Below are positions 29,588-38,421 of a DNA stretch of 64,000 nt, piece after piece. The stretch is taken from assembly GCA_947259295.1 (NCBI GenBank), contig CAMYMG010000067.1, positions 27,334 to 91,333 of the forward strand. Reading direction: 5' to 3'. Source of the stretch: an uncultured Rhizobiaceae bacterium. GTDB lineage: Bacteria > Pseudomonadota > Alphaproteobacteria > Rhizobiales > Rhizobiaceae. The notes below the pieces were generated by a model. It was not told the origin of the DNA and did not search any database. It saw only the letters and a program-made list of their open reading frames with translations. The translations under genes were made by a program, and so were the position numbers. Every line of letters starts with the position of its first letter. Positions within the stretch are counted from its first letter, which is position 1.

Positions 29588-31288
29588 ATGGTGAAGTTAA
29601 AATCGGCTGCGCGGCGAGCCAATACAGCTGATCTCGATCAACACGTTAATGCGGCGCTTGCGCTTCACCAGCAAGGTCGAATCGCAGAAGCTGAGGCACT
29701 TTATCGTCAAGTGCTGGCAGTCCGTCCGCAGCACGCCGGAGCGCAACACTTTCTAGGCATGCTACTTCATCAGACTAACCGTCGGAGCGATGGGTTTGCT
29801 TTATTGATCAAGTCTGTGAGTTCCGCAGAGCGCAAGAACCCCCACTTCTTAAACAATCTGGGAACTGTCCAAATTGATCACGGTCGATTTGCTGAAGCTG
29901 CAGACAGCTTTCGCGCCGCGTTGGCTTCAGCCCCAGGTCACGCCCAGGCTCGCTTCAATCTTGCACGCGCACTGACAGAACTGGGAGAGTTTCAAAAAGC
30001 GGCGGCAATCTATAGTGACTTCGTGCGGTCAAATCACTTCGACAACAACGCCCGGATTAGCCTCGTCGATGCTCTACAGAGTGCAGGAAAGCCGACTGAG
30101 GCACTGGATGCGCTGACAACCGGTATACAACTTCGACCAAAAGACACGCAACTTCTGCTCTATTATGCGTCGTTCGTACTCCAAACGGGTGATATCTCAG
30201 CCGCACGCGAGAAAATTAATGGAGCGCTCGAACTTGACCCAACCCTGGCCGAAGCTTGGTTCATGCTCTCTCAGGTTAAGAAGCAGGTGAACCCAGATAG
30301 CGACCTGGCTACGATGGAGTCACTGTGGGCTGAAAAGTCAGCATCACGGGCAGACCGGATACCCCTTTCGTTTGGTCTCGGGAAGCTCCACGAAGACCTC
30401 GGTAACTACGAACGCGCATTCCACTTTTTCAAGGAGGGCAATGCTGCAGTTCGCAGTTCGATCGCATATGATGAAGTTAAGGTGAAATCCGACTTCGATC
30501 AAATGACCGAAATATTCGATGAAGCTTTTCTAAGAGGGGAGAGGTCCAAAGGATCTGATGACATTTCTCCAGTCTTCATTCTGGGAATGCCGCGGTCGGG
30601 AACCACCTTGGTGGAACAGATCGTCTCGGCGCATCCGGACGTACACGGATCAGGTGAATCACCGCTGTTGCGCAATACACTGGCGCGCTTCTTTCCTTTT
30701 GATGCGAGGGGACAATTTCCCAGCGATCTGAAGACGTTACCTCGCTCGCGCTTCAATGAAGCTGGACAGTTCTATCTGACGCGCATGCGACAAATCAGTG
30801 GAGGAAAGCGAATTATCACAGACAAGATGCCGGGCAATTTCTTGCTACTCGGCTTCATCCACCTGATGTTCCCTGATGCAAAAATCATACATTGCATGCG
30901 CCGCCCCGAGGCTACATGCTTCTCGATCTTCAAGACCCATTTCCGGAACTCCGGGCATCAGTACGGATACGATCTTGGCGAGCTTGCGAGATTTCATACT
31001 CTCTATCAGAAGATGATGAACCATTGGCGGAGTACTGTGCCAGAAGACTTCATCGACGTTCAATATGAAGAACTCGTGGCGGACCAGGAGACTATGTCGC
31101 GCGCGATCATCGACTATCTGGGACTTCAATGGGACCCGGCGTGTCTGGATTTTCACAAGAACCATCGACCGGTACGTACCGCTAGTGTGGCCCAGGTGCG
31201 CCGCCCCATCTACACGGGCTCTTTGGAACAGTGGAAGAAATATGGAGCCCTGCTCCAGCCACTTACGGACAATCTAGCGGTTACATAA
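29588..31288 (+). CDS. TPR-repeat sulfotransferase family protein
   Basis: N-terminal TPRs; PAPS-loop FILGMPRSGTTLVEQIVSAHPDVHGSGES; AT-richer than neighbours. Confidence 0.88.
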   Translation: MVKLKSAARRANTADLDQHVNAALALHQQGRIAEAEALYRQVLAVRPQHAGAQHFLGMLLHQTNRRSDGFALLIKSVSSAERKNPHFLNNLGTVQIDHGRFAEAADSFRAALASAPGHAQARFNLARALTELGEFQKAAAIYSDFVRSNHFDNNARISLVDALQSAGKPTEALDALTTGIQLRPKDTQLLLYYASFVLQTGDISAAREKINGALELDPTLAEAWFMLSQVKKQVNPDSDLATMESLWAEKSASRADRIPLSFGLGKLHEDLGNYERAFHFFKEGNAAVRSSIAYDEVKVKSDFDQMTEIFDEAFLRGERSKGSDDISPVFILGMPRSGTTLVEQIVSAHPDVHGSGESPLLRNTLARFFPFDARGQFPSDLKTLPRSRFNEAGQFYLTRMRQISGGKRIITDKMPGNFLLLGFIHLMFPDAKIIHCMRRPEATCFSIFKTHFRNSGHQYGYDLGELARFHTLYQKMMNHWRSTVPEDFIDVQYEELVADQETMSRAIIDYLGLQWDPACLDFHKNHRPVRTASVAQVRRPIYTGSLEQWKKYGALLQPLTDNLAVT

Positions 31289-31412
31289 GCCAGTTACCAC
31301 CATTGGCAGAACTCTGCCGGAAAAGAGATAGGCGAACCGGGCATGTCTTTCACCTGGCGCAGCGATTCGCCCTTAGCTCGTTGGCAAATTCCAAGGCCCG
31401 GATTTGACGACG

Positions 31413-33047
31413 CTAAACGACAGCCAAGTCGCCGAGCGCCTCGATCAGGGGCTGGATTCTGTGTTCGTATTTCTTCCAGCGCTTGACCGATGACTTGTAT
31501 ATGGGCTGGCGGACCTGCCAACGGCTCGGTGTCGTCACGGCTCGATCGGTTTCATAGAAGCGCAGGCAAGCTTCGTCCCAAGGCAGGCCGAGAAAATCAA
31601 TGAGCCGCCTCGATTCAGCCTCCTGATCGGCGATCATGGTTTCATAGTTGCACTGATAAATGCGGCCAGGCAGCAGCTTGTACCAGTGCTGCATGAGCCG
31701 GTGGTACTCTCGGTAGTAGAGGCCGAGCGTACGTAGATCCGTGTTGTAACCGTGCTTATCGTTGAACGTGTTGAAGAAGCAGGAGATCGAATTGTCAATT
31801 GGGTCACGCGTACAATGGATCACCTTCGCATTGGGGAACAGCAGCGCGATCAAGCCGACATACTGGAAATTATGCGGCATCTTGTCGACGATCCTCGCTG
31901 CCGAAGGCGACCTACTCTTCAAAAAGCCGAGATATTCAGCGGCCATCGCGCGCGCTTCGTCGTGAGTCAACGCCTGGGGCGTCTTGAGAATCGACCCATT
32001 TGGCGCCTGCACGTAGCCCGCAGAGTGGGCCACCATTCCGAGTTTGGCCAGTTCCCCTGCCCCGTAAACCGCCGGGTGGCTTGCGCAGATCTGCTCTGTG
32101 AGCGTGGTTCCGGATCGCGGCATACCGACGATAAAGACGGGTAGTTCTGATTCGTTGCCGAGGTCGGACTTCGCCTTGATCAAATCAGGCGTGAAGGATG
32201 CAATTAAGTTGTCGACCCTGAGGCGGAAGGTATCTATATCGAAGCCGTGCCCTGCAGCAATCTTGCTTGCCTGAAAGTGGTCAATTGCCTGCTCGAAGCG
32301 GCCGATATCATTGAATATCTTGCCCGCAGCGTGGTTGAGCTCCACCGTTTCCCGGCGTGCTCGGCCGGTTACATTCAAGCAACTCAGAATTTCGTCCAAT
32401 TCTCCCTGCCCATCGACGAACTTCCGGGTATCGACGAGGGCCCGATAGCAGGCGGAAACGCGATATCCACGCTCAATACTTTCGCGAAGGAGTTTGGCCG
32501 CTTCATCCATCCTGCCGAGAGCGATAAGCGCCGTCGCATGATCGTAGCGAAGAGCAGGATGATCTGATTGCAGCTTCAACGCCCTGTCAAACAGTGGCAG
32601 TGCCTGCTCCGGCATTCCGGCAGCGGTATAGGCGCGCCCTAGAGCACCGAGCGTCGGCACAGTCTCCCCCTTGAGTTTCAATGCACGCTGGAAGTGGAGG
32701 ATCGCCTTGTCGTACTCTTTTGCTTCGGCGTAGGCCGATGCGATCACTATATTCATATGCGCCGAGTTTGGCTGCCGCTCAACCGCACGGCGATAGAACT
32801 CCAGAGCAAGCCCGACATCATCAATCCCATGTGCGAGCGACCCTGCCAGCAGAAGAGCCTGAGCGTTGCCCGGATCCTTGCTGAGTATAGCCATGCAAAG
32901 GGTTTCGGCCTGCTTGATCTCGCCTCGGTCGTGATGTTCCTTGGCTTTCCGCAAAGCAGCTTCCAGCCCGCCGCCGGGCTCCGGCTTACGTCTAGGCTGA
33001 GAGAGGGATCGCAAATGCTTGGCGAAAGAGGGAGGCAGGTTGCTCAT
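31413..33047 (-). CDS. TPR-repeat sulfotransferase family protein (paralog, convergent)
   Basis: TPRs plus FIVGMPRSGTTLTEQICASHPAVYGAGEL; C-terminal VRQPIYKSSVKRWKKYEHRIQPL parallels the first copy's VRRPIYTGSLEQWKKYGALLQPL. Confidence 0.88.
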   Translation of the reverse strand: MSNLPPSFAKHLRSLSQPRRKPEPGGGLEAALRKAKEHHDRGEIKQAETLCMAILSKDPGNAQALLLAGSLAHGIDDVGLALEFYRRAVERQPNSAHMNIVIASAYAEAKEYDKAILHFQRALKLKGETVPTLGALGRAYTAAGMPEQALPLFDRALKLQSDHPALRYDHATALIALGRMDEAAKLLRESIERGYRVSACYRALVDTRKFVDGQGELDEILSCLNVTGRARRETVELNHAAGKIFNDIGRFEQAIDHFQASKIAAGHGFDIDTFRLRVDNLIASFTPDLIKAKSDLGNESELPVFIVGMPRSGTTLTEQICASHPAVYGAGELAKLGMVAHSAGYVQAPNGSILKTPQALTHDEARAMAAEYLGFLKSRSPSAARIVDKMPHNFQYVGLIALLFPNAKVIHCTRDPIDNSISCFFNTFNDKHGYNTDLRTLGLYYREYHRLMQHWYKLLPGRIYQCNYETMIADQEAESRRLIDFLGLPWDEACLRFYETDRAVTTPSRWQVRQPIYKSSVKRWKKYEHRIQPLIEALGDLAVV

Positions 33048-33258
33048 GACGACTTCTTAGCAATTGCGCAACGGCGAATCCAGATGCGCGGAAGCCATTG
33101 TTGATCGTATCCGGCCAACATAGATCCATTCTTCTGGGCCCTGACCCCAGTCTCATCATCCGCCCATGAGGGCAGGCAGTTTGCGTGACACTGCTCTTGC
33201 AATCTTGGAGCGTCATACGACGAGTGGTTGCCGCGACTCGAGGTCCTGTAATGCGAAA

Positions 33259-33284
33259 CGGCCCGTGTCTCTCGACACGGGCCG
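33259..33284 (-). terminator. Terminator downstream of porin 1 (minus strand)
   Basis: cggcccgtgtc-tctc-gacacgggccg perfect 11-bp stem, followed on the minus strand by TTTCGCATT. Confidence 0.55.
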
Positions 33285-33312
33285 CATTCCAGATTCGGTC
33301 AGACCGATAGGA

Positions 33313-34518
33313 TCAGCCGCCGAAGTTGGCCTGGAGGCGGAGGAAGCCGCCGAAGTTCGAACCATCGACATCCGAGTCCCAAGCGTCGAAGTTGTCGACA
33401 TAGACGAGTTCCGGCGTGATGACGAAGTTCGGAACCAGCTCGTACTGGACGTTGCCGACGAGAGCGAAGTTCTCGGCATCGTCGTAACCGACCTGAACGT
33501 TGAAGGTCGCCTTTTCGAAGGCCTTGTAGGTCAAGCCGGCCCAAACAGCCCAGTCGCCGCCCCACACACCGTAGTAGTTGGTGGCTTCGTCGGTCTTGTA
33601 ACCGCCCATCAAGAACATCGACAGGGCATCGTTTGCGTTGAAGTCGATGCGAGCCTTGACGGCGCCTTCTTCGTTGACCGAGTCGTAACCGCCGACGACG
33701 GAGAGACCGCCCCAGCCGCCCGTGTAGCCGACGCCTGCGACGACATGCGGGACATAGCTGTCGAGCACGAAGTTGCCGAAGTCGTTGACGCTACCCTCTT
33801 CAAGAGCGGCTGCGGCGGTGAAGCCGTTGCCACCGTTCCAGGTGTAGGCGATCTGGTGGGTGCCGAAGGGACCGTAGCTGACGCCCGTGGTGTCGTTGAT
33901 CACGCCGCCGGCATAGCCGGTGAAGGTCGAGAACAGCGAGTCGGTCTTGCCGACGCGGAAGCCGCCAAGTTCGATATAGGCATGTTCGATGCCGAGCCCG
34001 TCAGCCGCGCTGGTGTAGCCGTTGAGGCTATAGGGCCAGCTCGCATCGTAGGACTCGCTATCAGGGTTGTAGGCGAAGCCGTCGCTGCGGGCCGAGTTGC
34101 GCGACGTGGTGTACTGGAAGTTCAGCGCTGCGTAGGTGCGCAGGGTGCCGAGTTCCGTTTCGGTGCGGGAGTCGACGCGCAGCTGGAAGCGGGCGCGCTT
34201 GTAGTAGGTGTCGTTGCGATCGGCATCATCCAGCGAATCTTCGTCGACATAGCCGTCGTCGTAGAAGACCACATCTTCCTTGTCGAAGACGTTCTCGTGA
34301 CCGAGGCGACCAGCACCGATATCATAGCGCATGTAGCCGGAAACCTTGAGGCAGGTCTCGGTGCCTGGGATGTAGTAGAAGCCGACGCCATAGGTGTCGC
34401 AGATGCGAACGTATTCCATTGGTTCCGGTTCAGCGATGACGACCGCATCGGCGGCGCGTGCACCGGATACTGCGACGAGCGCCGCAGCGGAGCCGAGAAG
34501 CAGGCTCTTGATGTTCAT
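33313..34518 (-). CDS. Alphaproteobacterial porin (Omp2-like), copy 1
   Basis: MNIKSLLLGSAAALVAVSGARAADAVVIAEPEPMEYVRICDTYG signal peptide/porin start; C-terminal GGFLRLQANFGG. Confidence 0.94.
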   Translation of the reverse strand: MNIKSLLLGSAAALVAVSGARAADAVVIAEPEPMEYVRICDTYGVGFYYIPGTETCLKVSGYMRYDIGAGRLGHENVFDKEDVVFYDDGYVDEDSLDDADRNDTYYKRARFQLRVDSRTETELGTLRTYAALNFQYTTSRNSARSDGFAYNPDSESYDASWPYSLNGYTSAADGLGIEHAYIELGGFRVGKTDSLFSTFTGYAGGVINDTTGVSYGPFGTHQIAYTWNGGNGFTAAAALEEGSVNDFGNFVLDSYVPHVVAGVGYTGGWGGLSVVGGYDSVNEEGAVKARIDFNANDALSMFLMGGYKTDEATNYYGVWGGDWAVWAGLTYKAFEKATFNVQVGYDDAENFALVGNVQYELVPNFVITPELVYVDNFDAWDSDVDGSNFGGFLRLQANFGG

Positions 34519-34534
34519 TTTCTGACCTCCAGTC
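34326..34534. repeat. Left arm of 209-nt inverted repeat (5' end of porin 1)
   Basis: Reverse complement matches 35318..35526 with 5 mismatches by hand alignment. Confidence 0.85.
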
Positions 34535-34957
34535 AAAAGTTAAAAAGCGGGTCTGGGTATTTTTTTGCTGAAGGACAGCGTTCCCTGCCCCATCCCCAAT
34601 TACCGAAGAAGTCGCACACCGCGCTCTTTCTTCCTGTCCGACATTACTCATGGATCGCCGGCGTTCAATCATGATCTGGCCAGCTTTGCCCCCGTCCCGC
34701 CGCTATCCCCGATCCATGTTGCACAAATGACACGATTTGCAGGGGGTCGGAAAGTTTCGGTTAACCAAAGAGCGGGCCAACAGCCCTCAAGAACGACAAA
34801 TCCGGCCGGCGGAGAACGCGCAGCTGCCTGCCGCCCCCGGCGATGATTCTGTGACATGCCAGAGAATGCAAGGGATTGCGGGCGAATCGCCGAATTATCG
34901 GTTTTATGGTCGCGGGCTTATTGATTGTGCCGGTTGTTTTCTTTACGACCTCGCGAC

Positions 34958-35048
34958 GGAGAGGTGGCCGAGTGGTCGAAGGCGCTCCCCTGCTAAGGGA
35001 GTAGAGGTCAAAAGCTTCTCGAGGGTTCGAATCCCTTCCTCTCCGCCA
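34958..35048 (+). tRNA. tRNA-Ser(GCU)
   Basis: GGAGAGG...CCTCTCC acceptor, anticodon loop CTGCTAA, long variable arm, T-loop GGTTCGAATCCC, encoded CCA. Confidence 0.96.
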
Positions 35049-35294
35049 CCAGCCCGCACATCCCATTCGAGTCGCAACTACCCTTGAGGGGCAGTCGCCT
35101 GGCCGTGACGACAGCTGCCGGACGATTCGAACCCGCCCAGGCCGCGAATTTGCCGCCCAGCACTGACTGCCTGTCCCTCGCGCCCGACGATTGCGATGCG
35201 ACCTCTTGGCGCCGCGACGCTTTGGCCTGCGCGGTCATACTGCACGCAAGTCACTGGTTTGCCGACATCTTTGAACTCCGGGCAGCGGCCGACC

Positions 35295-35328
35295 GACCTC
35301 CATGGCTAGATGATTCAGACTGGAGGTC
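35295..35328 (+). promoter_or_regulatory. Inverted repeat that could sequester the porin 2 Shine-Dalgarno
   Basis: GACCTCCA (35295-35302) and TGGAGGTC (35321-35328), ATG at 35334. Confidence 0.4.
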
Positions 35329-35526
35329 AGAAAATGAACATCAAGAGCCTGCTTCTCGGCTCCGCTGCGGCGCTCGTCGCAGTATCCGGTGCACGCGCTG
35401 CCGATGCGGTCGTTATCGCCGAACCGGAACCAATGGAATACGTTCGCATCTGCGACACGTACGGCGTCGGCTTCTACTACATCCCAGGCACCGAGACCTG
35501 CCTCAAGGTTTCCGGCTACATGCGCT
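35318..35526. repeat. Right arm of 209-nt inverted repeat (5' end of porin 2)
   Basis: Pairs with 34326..34534. Confidence 0.85.
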
Positions 35527-36527
35527 ACGGCATCGGCGTCGGCGACACAAATGGTCTGACCGACGTGATCGACAAGAAGGATTTCGCCGAGGGCGATTTC
35601 GACGGTTTCGACGACATCGACACGAACGATACGTATTTCAAGCGCGCCCGCTTCCAGCTTCGCGTCGATTCGCGTGCGGAGACCGAGCTCGGCACACTGC
35701 GCACCTATGCAGCGATCAACTTCAATTACGACACGAATGTTAATGGTCTGAGCCCATTCGGCCTTGAACTCGGCAGCATCTTTCCACTCACGACCTCTGA
35801 CGACGCCGTTGCTATCGAGCATGCCTATCTCGAGCTCGGTGGCTTCCGCGTCGGCAAAACCGACTCGCTGTTCTCGACCTTCACCGGCTATTCGTCGGGC
35901 GTCGCGAACGACGGCATCGTTCCTTACGGTCCGTTCGGCACCCACCAGATGGCCTATACCTGGAACGGCGGCAACGGCTTCACGGCAGCGGTTGCTCTTG
36001 AAACCGGTGCAGGTGGCAGCGTAGTTGTCTTCGAAGATGGACCCGGTGATCCTGTCATCGTTGGTGACGCGTATGCGATCGACAGCTATGTGCCGCATGT
36101 GGTCGGTGGCGTCGGCTACACGGCCGGCTGGGGCGGTGTCTCGGTTGTCGCAGCTTACGATTGGGTGTGGGAAGAAGGCGCGATCAAGGGCCGCGTCGAC
36201 TTCAACGTCAACGACGCTATCTCGCTCTTCGCGATGGCCGGTTGGGGCGGCAAGGACGACGACCTCGGCCTGAACTACTACGCCCAGTGGGGCGGCGACT
36301 GGGCTGCCTGGGTTGGCGGCGCATGGCAGTTCAACGAGAAGACCACGCTCAACTTCGAAGTCGGCTATGATGACGCCGAGAACTTCTCGACGGTCGTTGG
36401 CCTTGACTACTACCTCGTCAACAACCTGCTCATAAAGCCGGAGATCATCTACACGGATAACTTCGACGACGATGACGCCGACAACTGGGGCGGCTTCCTC
36501 CGCCTCCAGGCCAACTTCGGCGGCTGA
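35334..36527 (+). CDS. Alphaproteobacterial porin (Omp2-like), copy 2
   Basis: N-terminus identical to copy 1; C-terminal WGGFLRLQANFGG. Confidence 0.94.
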   Translation: MNIKSLLLGSAAALVAVSGARAADAVVIAEPEPMEYVRICDTYGVGFYYIPGTETCLKVSGYMRYGIGVGDTNGLTDVIDKKDFAEGDFDGFDDIDTNDTYFKRARFQLRVDSRAETELGTLRTYAAINFNYDTNVNGLSPFGLELGSIFPLTTSDDAVAIEHAYLELGGFRVGKTDSLFSTFTGYSSGVANDGIVPYGPFGTHQMAYTWNGGNGFTAAVALETGAGGSVVVFEDGPGDPVIVGDAYAIDSYVPHVVGGVGYTAGWGGVSVVAAYDWVWEEGAIKGRVDFNVNDAISLFAMAGWGGKDDDLGLNYYAQWGGDWAAWVGGAWQFNEKTTLNFEVGYDDAENFSTVVGLDYYLVNNLLIKPEIIYTDNFDDDDADNWGGFLRLQANFGG

Positions 36528-36542
36528 TCGGTTAACATTTTT

Positions 36543-36560
36543 GCCCGCATTTATGCGGGC
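36543..36560 (+). terminator. Short hairpin downstream of porin 2
   Basis: gcccgcat-tt-atgcgggc; no strong T-run. Confidence 0.35.
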
Positions 36561-36670
36561 CTGATCACTTTCCGAGGCACCACTCTCCAAAAACGTTCCC
36601 CGTTAACGGTTTCCATTCGACTCACATATTGCTACGTCTTCCCTGGCTTAGGGTTTAGAGGCGACTACAG

Positions 36671-37588
36671 ATGAGCAGCGAGTACCTGCGGGAACGATCA
36701 ACAACGGAAGTTTGGGACGGATCCACCGATGGTCTTTCGTACACCTTTGGAACCTCCCCAAAAGTCGTCAGGGCCTACAGTATTTCAGAGCTACTTTCGC
36801 TATACGAATCTACGCTCTGGGAAGATGGACACCATCGCACAAATGTGAGATCGTTCCTTGGCGAGATAAATGAGATATTTCTTGGACGTCGCTTCAGTAC
36901 GATCAGTCAAGAGCTTATCGACGACTTGGTTGCCTGCCTGCGCGAGCGCGGAAACAGCAACGCAACCATCAATCGCAAGCTTTCCGCCCTAAGCAAGCTG
37001 CTTCGAAAAGCATGCAAAATGGGTGATCTGCACAGCCTGCCGGAATTTCGTCGCCAGAAAGAGCGGCGTGGTCGTATCCGGTTCCTCGAATACGAAGAGG
37101 AAGACCGGCTGTTCGAGGCAATTGGCGCCCAATCGCTGCAGTATAAGATGCTCTCAATCTTTCTGTTCGACACGGGTGCGCGTCTCGGCGAAGCCATCTC
37201 CCTGCGCTGGAACGACGTCCACGATGGCGTGGCAACATTCTGGCTGACGAAATCCGGCAGAAGCCGGTCTATCCCCTTAACCGGTCGCGCATGCCGCGCG
37301 GTCGAATGGGCAAGCCGCAAGCAAGCCGGGCCCTTTGCCGGGATCAAGCAATACAAATACCGGGCAGCATGGCACAATGCCAAGGCCGACGTCGGCTTGG
37401 CCGATGACCTGGAACTGGTTCCGCATTCGCTTCGCCACACCTGCGCATCACGACTCGTCCGCGGCGGCGTAGACATCAGGCGCGTGCAGATGTGGCTCGG
37501 TCACCAGACGCTGCAGATGACGATGCGATACGCTCACCTGGCGACGCAGGACCTCGACGTCTGCGTGCCGATCCTGGAACACAGATAA
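36671..37588 (+). CDS. Tyrosine recombinase/site-specific integrase
   Basis: Catalytic pattern TGARLGEAISLRW (R), HSLRHTCASRLV (HxxR), LGHQTLQMTMRYAHL (H...Y). Confidence 0.9.
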   Translation: MSSEYLRERSTTEVWDGSTDGLSYTFGTSPKVVRAYSISELLSLYESTLWEDGHHRTNVRSFLGEINEIFLGRRFSTISQELIDDLVACLRERGNSNATINRKLSALSKLLRKACKMGDLHSLPEFRRQKERRGRIRFLEYEEEDRLFEAIGAQSLQYKMLSIFLFDTGARLGEAISLRWNDVHDGVATFWLTKSGRSRSIPLTGRACRAVEWASRKQAGPFAGIKQYKYRAAWHNAKADVGLADDLELVPHSLRHTCASRLVRGGVDIRRVQMWLGHQTLQMTMRYAHLATQDLDVCVPILEHR

Positions 37589-37650
37589 GCCTGGTCCACG
37601 TCCCTTCGGCCCGCTTTGTTGGACCGAGGCGACGGGCAATGCAGCCTTCC

Positions 37651-38133
37651 CTACCCCACCTTCCGATAGATAAAATACCGCCCCTCGGCCACGCTTTCGG
37701 GCAGTGGCAATGGCTGCAGGTCGGGGTGGTCCATGCGGACGCCGCTGGCGGCGATGCCGGCGGGGGCGAGCAGTTGCAAGGTGACTTCGGGGAGCCATGC
37801 GAGGGTGACGGCGTCGCGGTCGTCGTAGCCGCTGCCGATGTCGGCATGCACCAGGCCGGCGCCGATGCCGAAGAAATTGCGCGCGGTGACGTCGATCTCG
37901 CCGAGGATCAGGTTCTCCCGGTCCGGCGTCGAGGCCTTGTGTGCGCCGAGCACGCGGTCAAAGGCAATGATGCGCCGGTCGGGCAGGCGCTCGCGCAGAT
38001 GATCGTAGGTGCGGCCGTTGCCGAGGCCTAGTTCGATGACCACGCCATCCGGCAGTTGCATGTCGCGGCATATCATGTCGAGGATCTCGCGCTGGGCGAC
38101 CAGGCGGCGGATGAAACTGTCTAGTCGGCTCAT
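37651..38133 (-). CDS. Class I SAM-dependent methyltransferase
   Basis: VIELGLGNGRTYDHLRERLPDRRIIAFDRV; start at MSRLDSFIRR. Confidence 0.75.
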   Translation of the reverse strand: MSRLDSFIRRLVAQREILDMICRDMQLPDGVVIELGLGNGRTYDHLRERLPDRRIIAFDRVLGAHKASTPDRENLILGEIDVTARNFFGIGAGLVHADIGSGYDDRDAVTLAWLPEVTLQLLAPAGIAASGVRMDHPDLQPLPLPESVAEGRYFIYRKVG

Positions 38134-38421
38134 CGGACTTCTCACTTCGCAGGCACGGTCCCTGCCATAGCGTCTCAGCGCAGCGCTGGCGATGGACAAT
38201 TTCCACTGATCGCGGGGCGCCCGCTGCGACCGTCTCTTGTGCGCTCATCCGACGTAGGAATCCTGTTGCTGTCCTGGCGGCTTCCATAGGCGGGGCGCCG
38301 GCAACTAGCGAGCGCTGGCGTCGGCAAGAGCTGGAACTTTGCGGTGCGTGGGTCGTGCCGGGCCTTGTCTTGGCGGGACGGTTCGGTCTTCATATTGCCG
38401 GGCGGTTTCGAACGGCAGCGC

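Noticed and set aside
34958-37600. att-type duplication of the tRNA-Ser 3' end near the integrase
   Set aside because: Looked for repeats of ggttcgaatcccttcctctccgcca around 29.4-29.6 kb and 37.6 kb and saw none; integration at this tRNA is unsupported.
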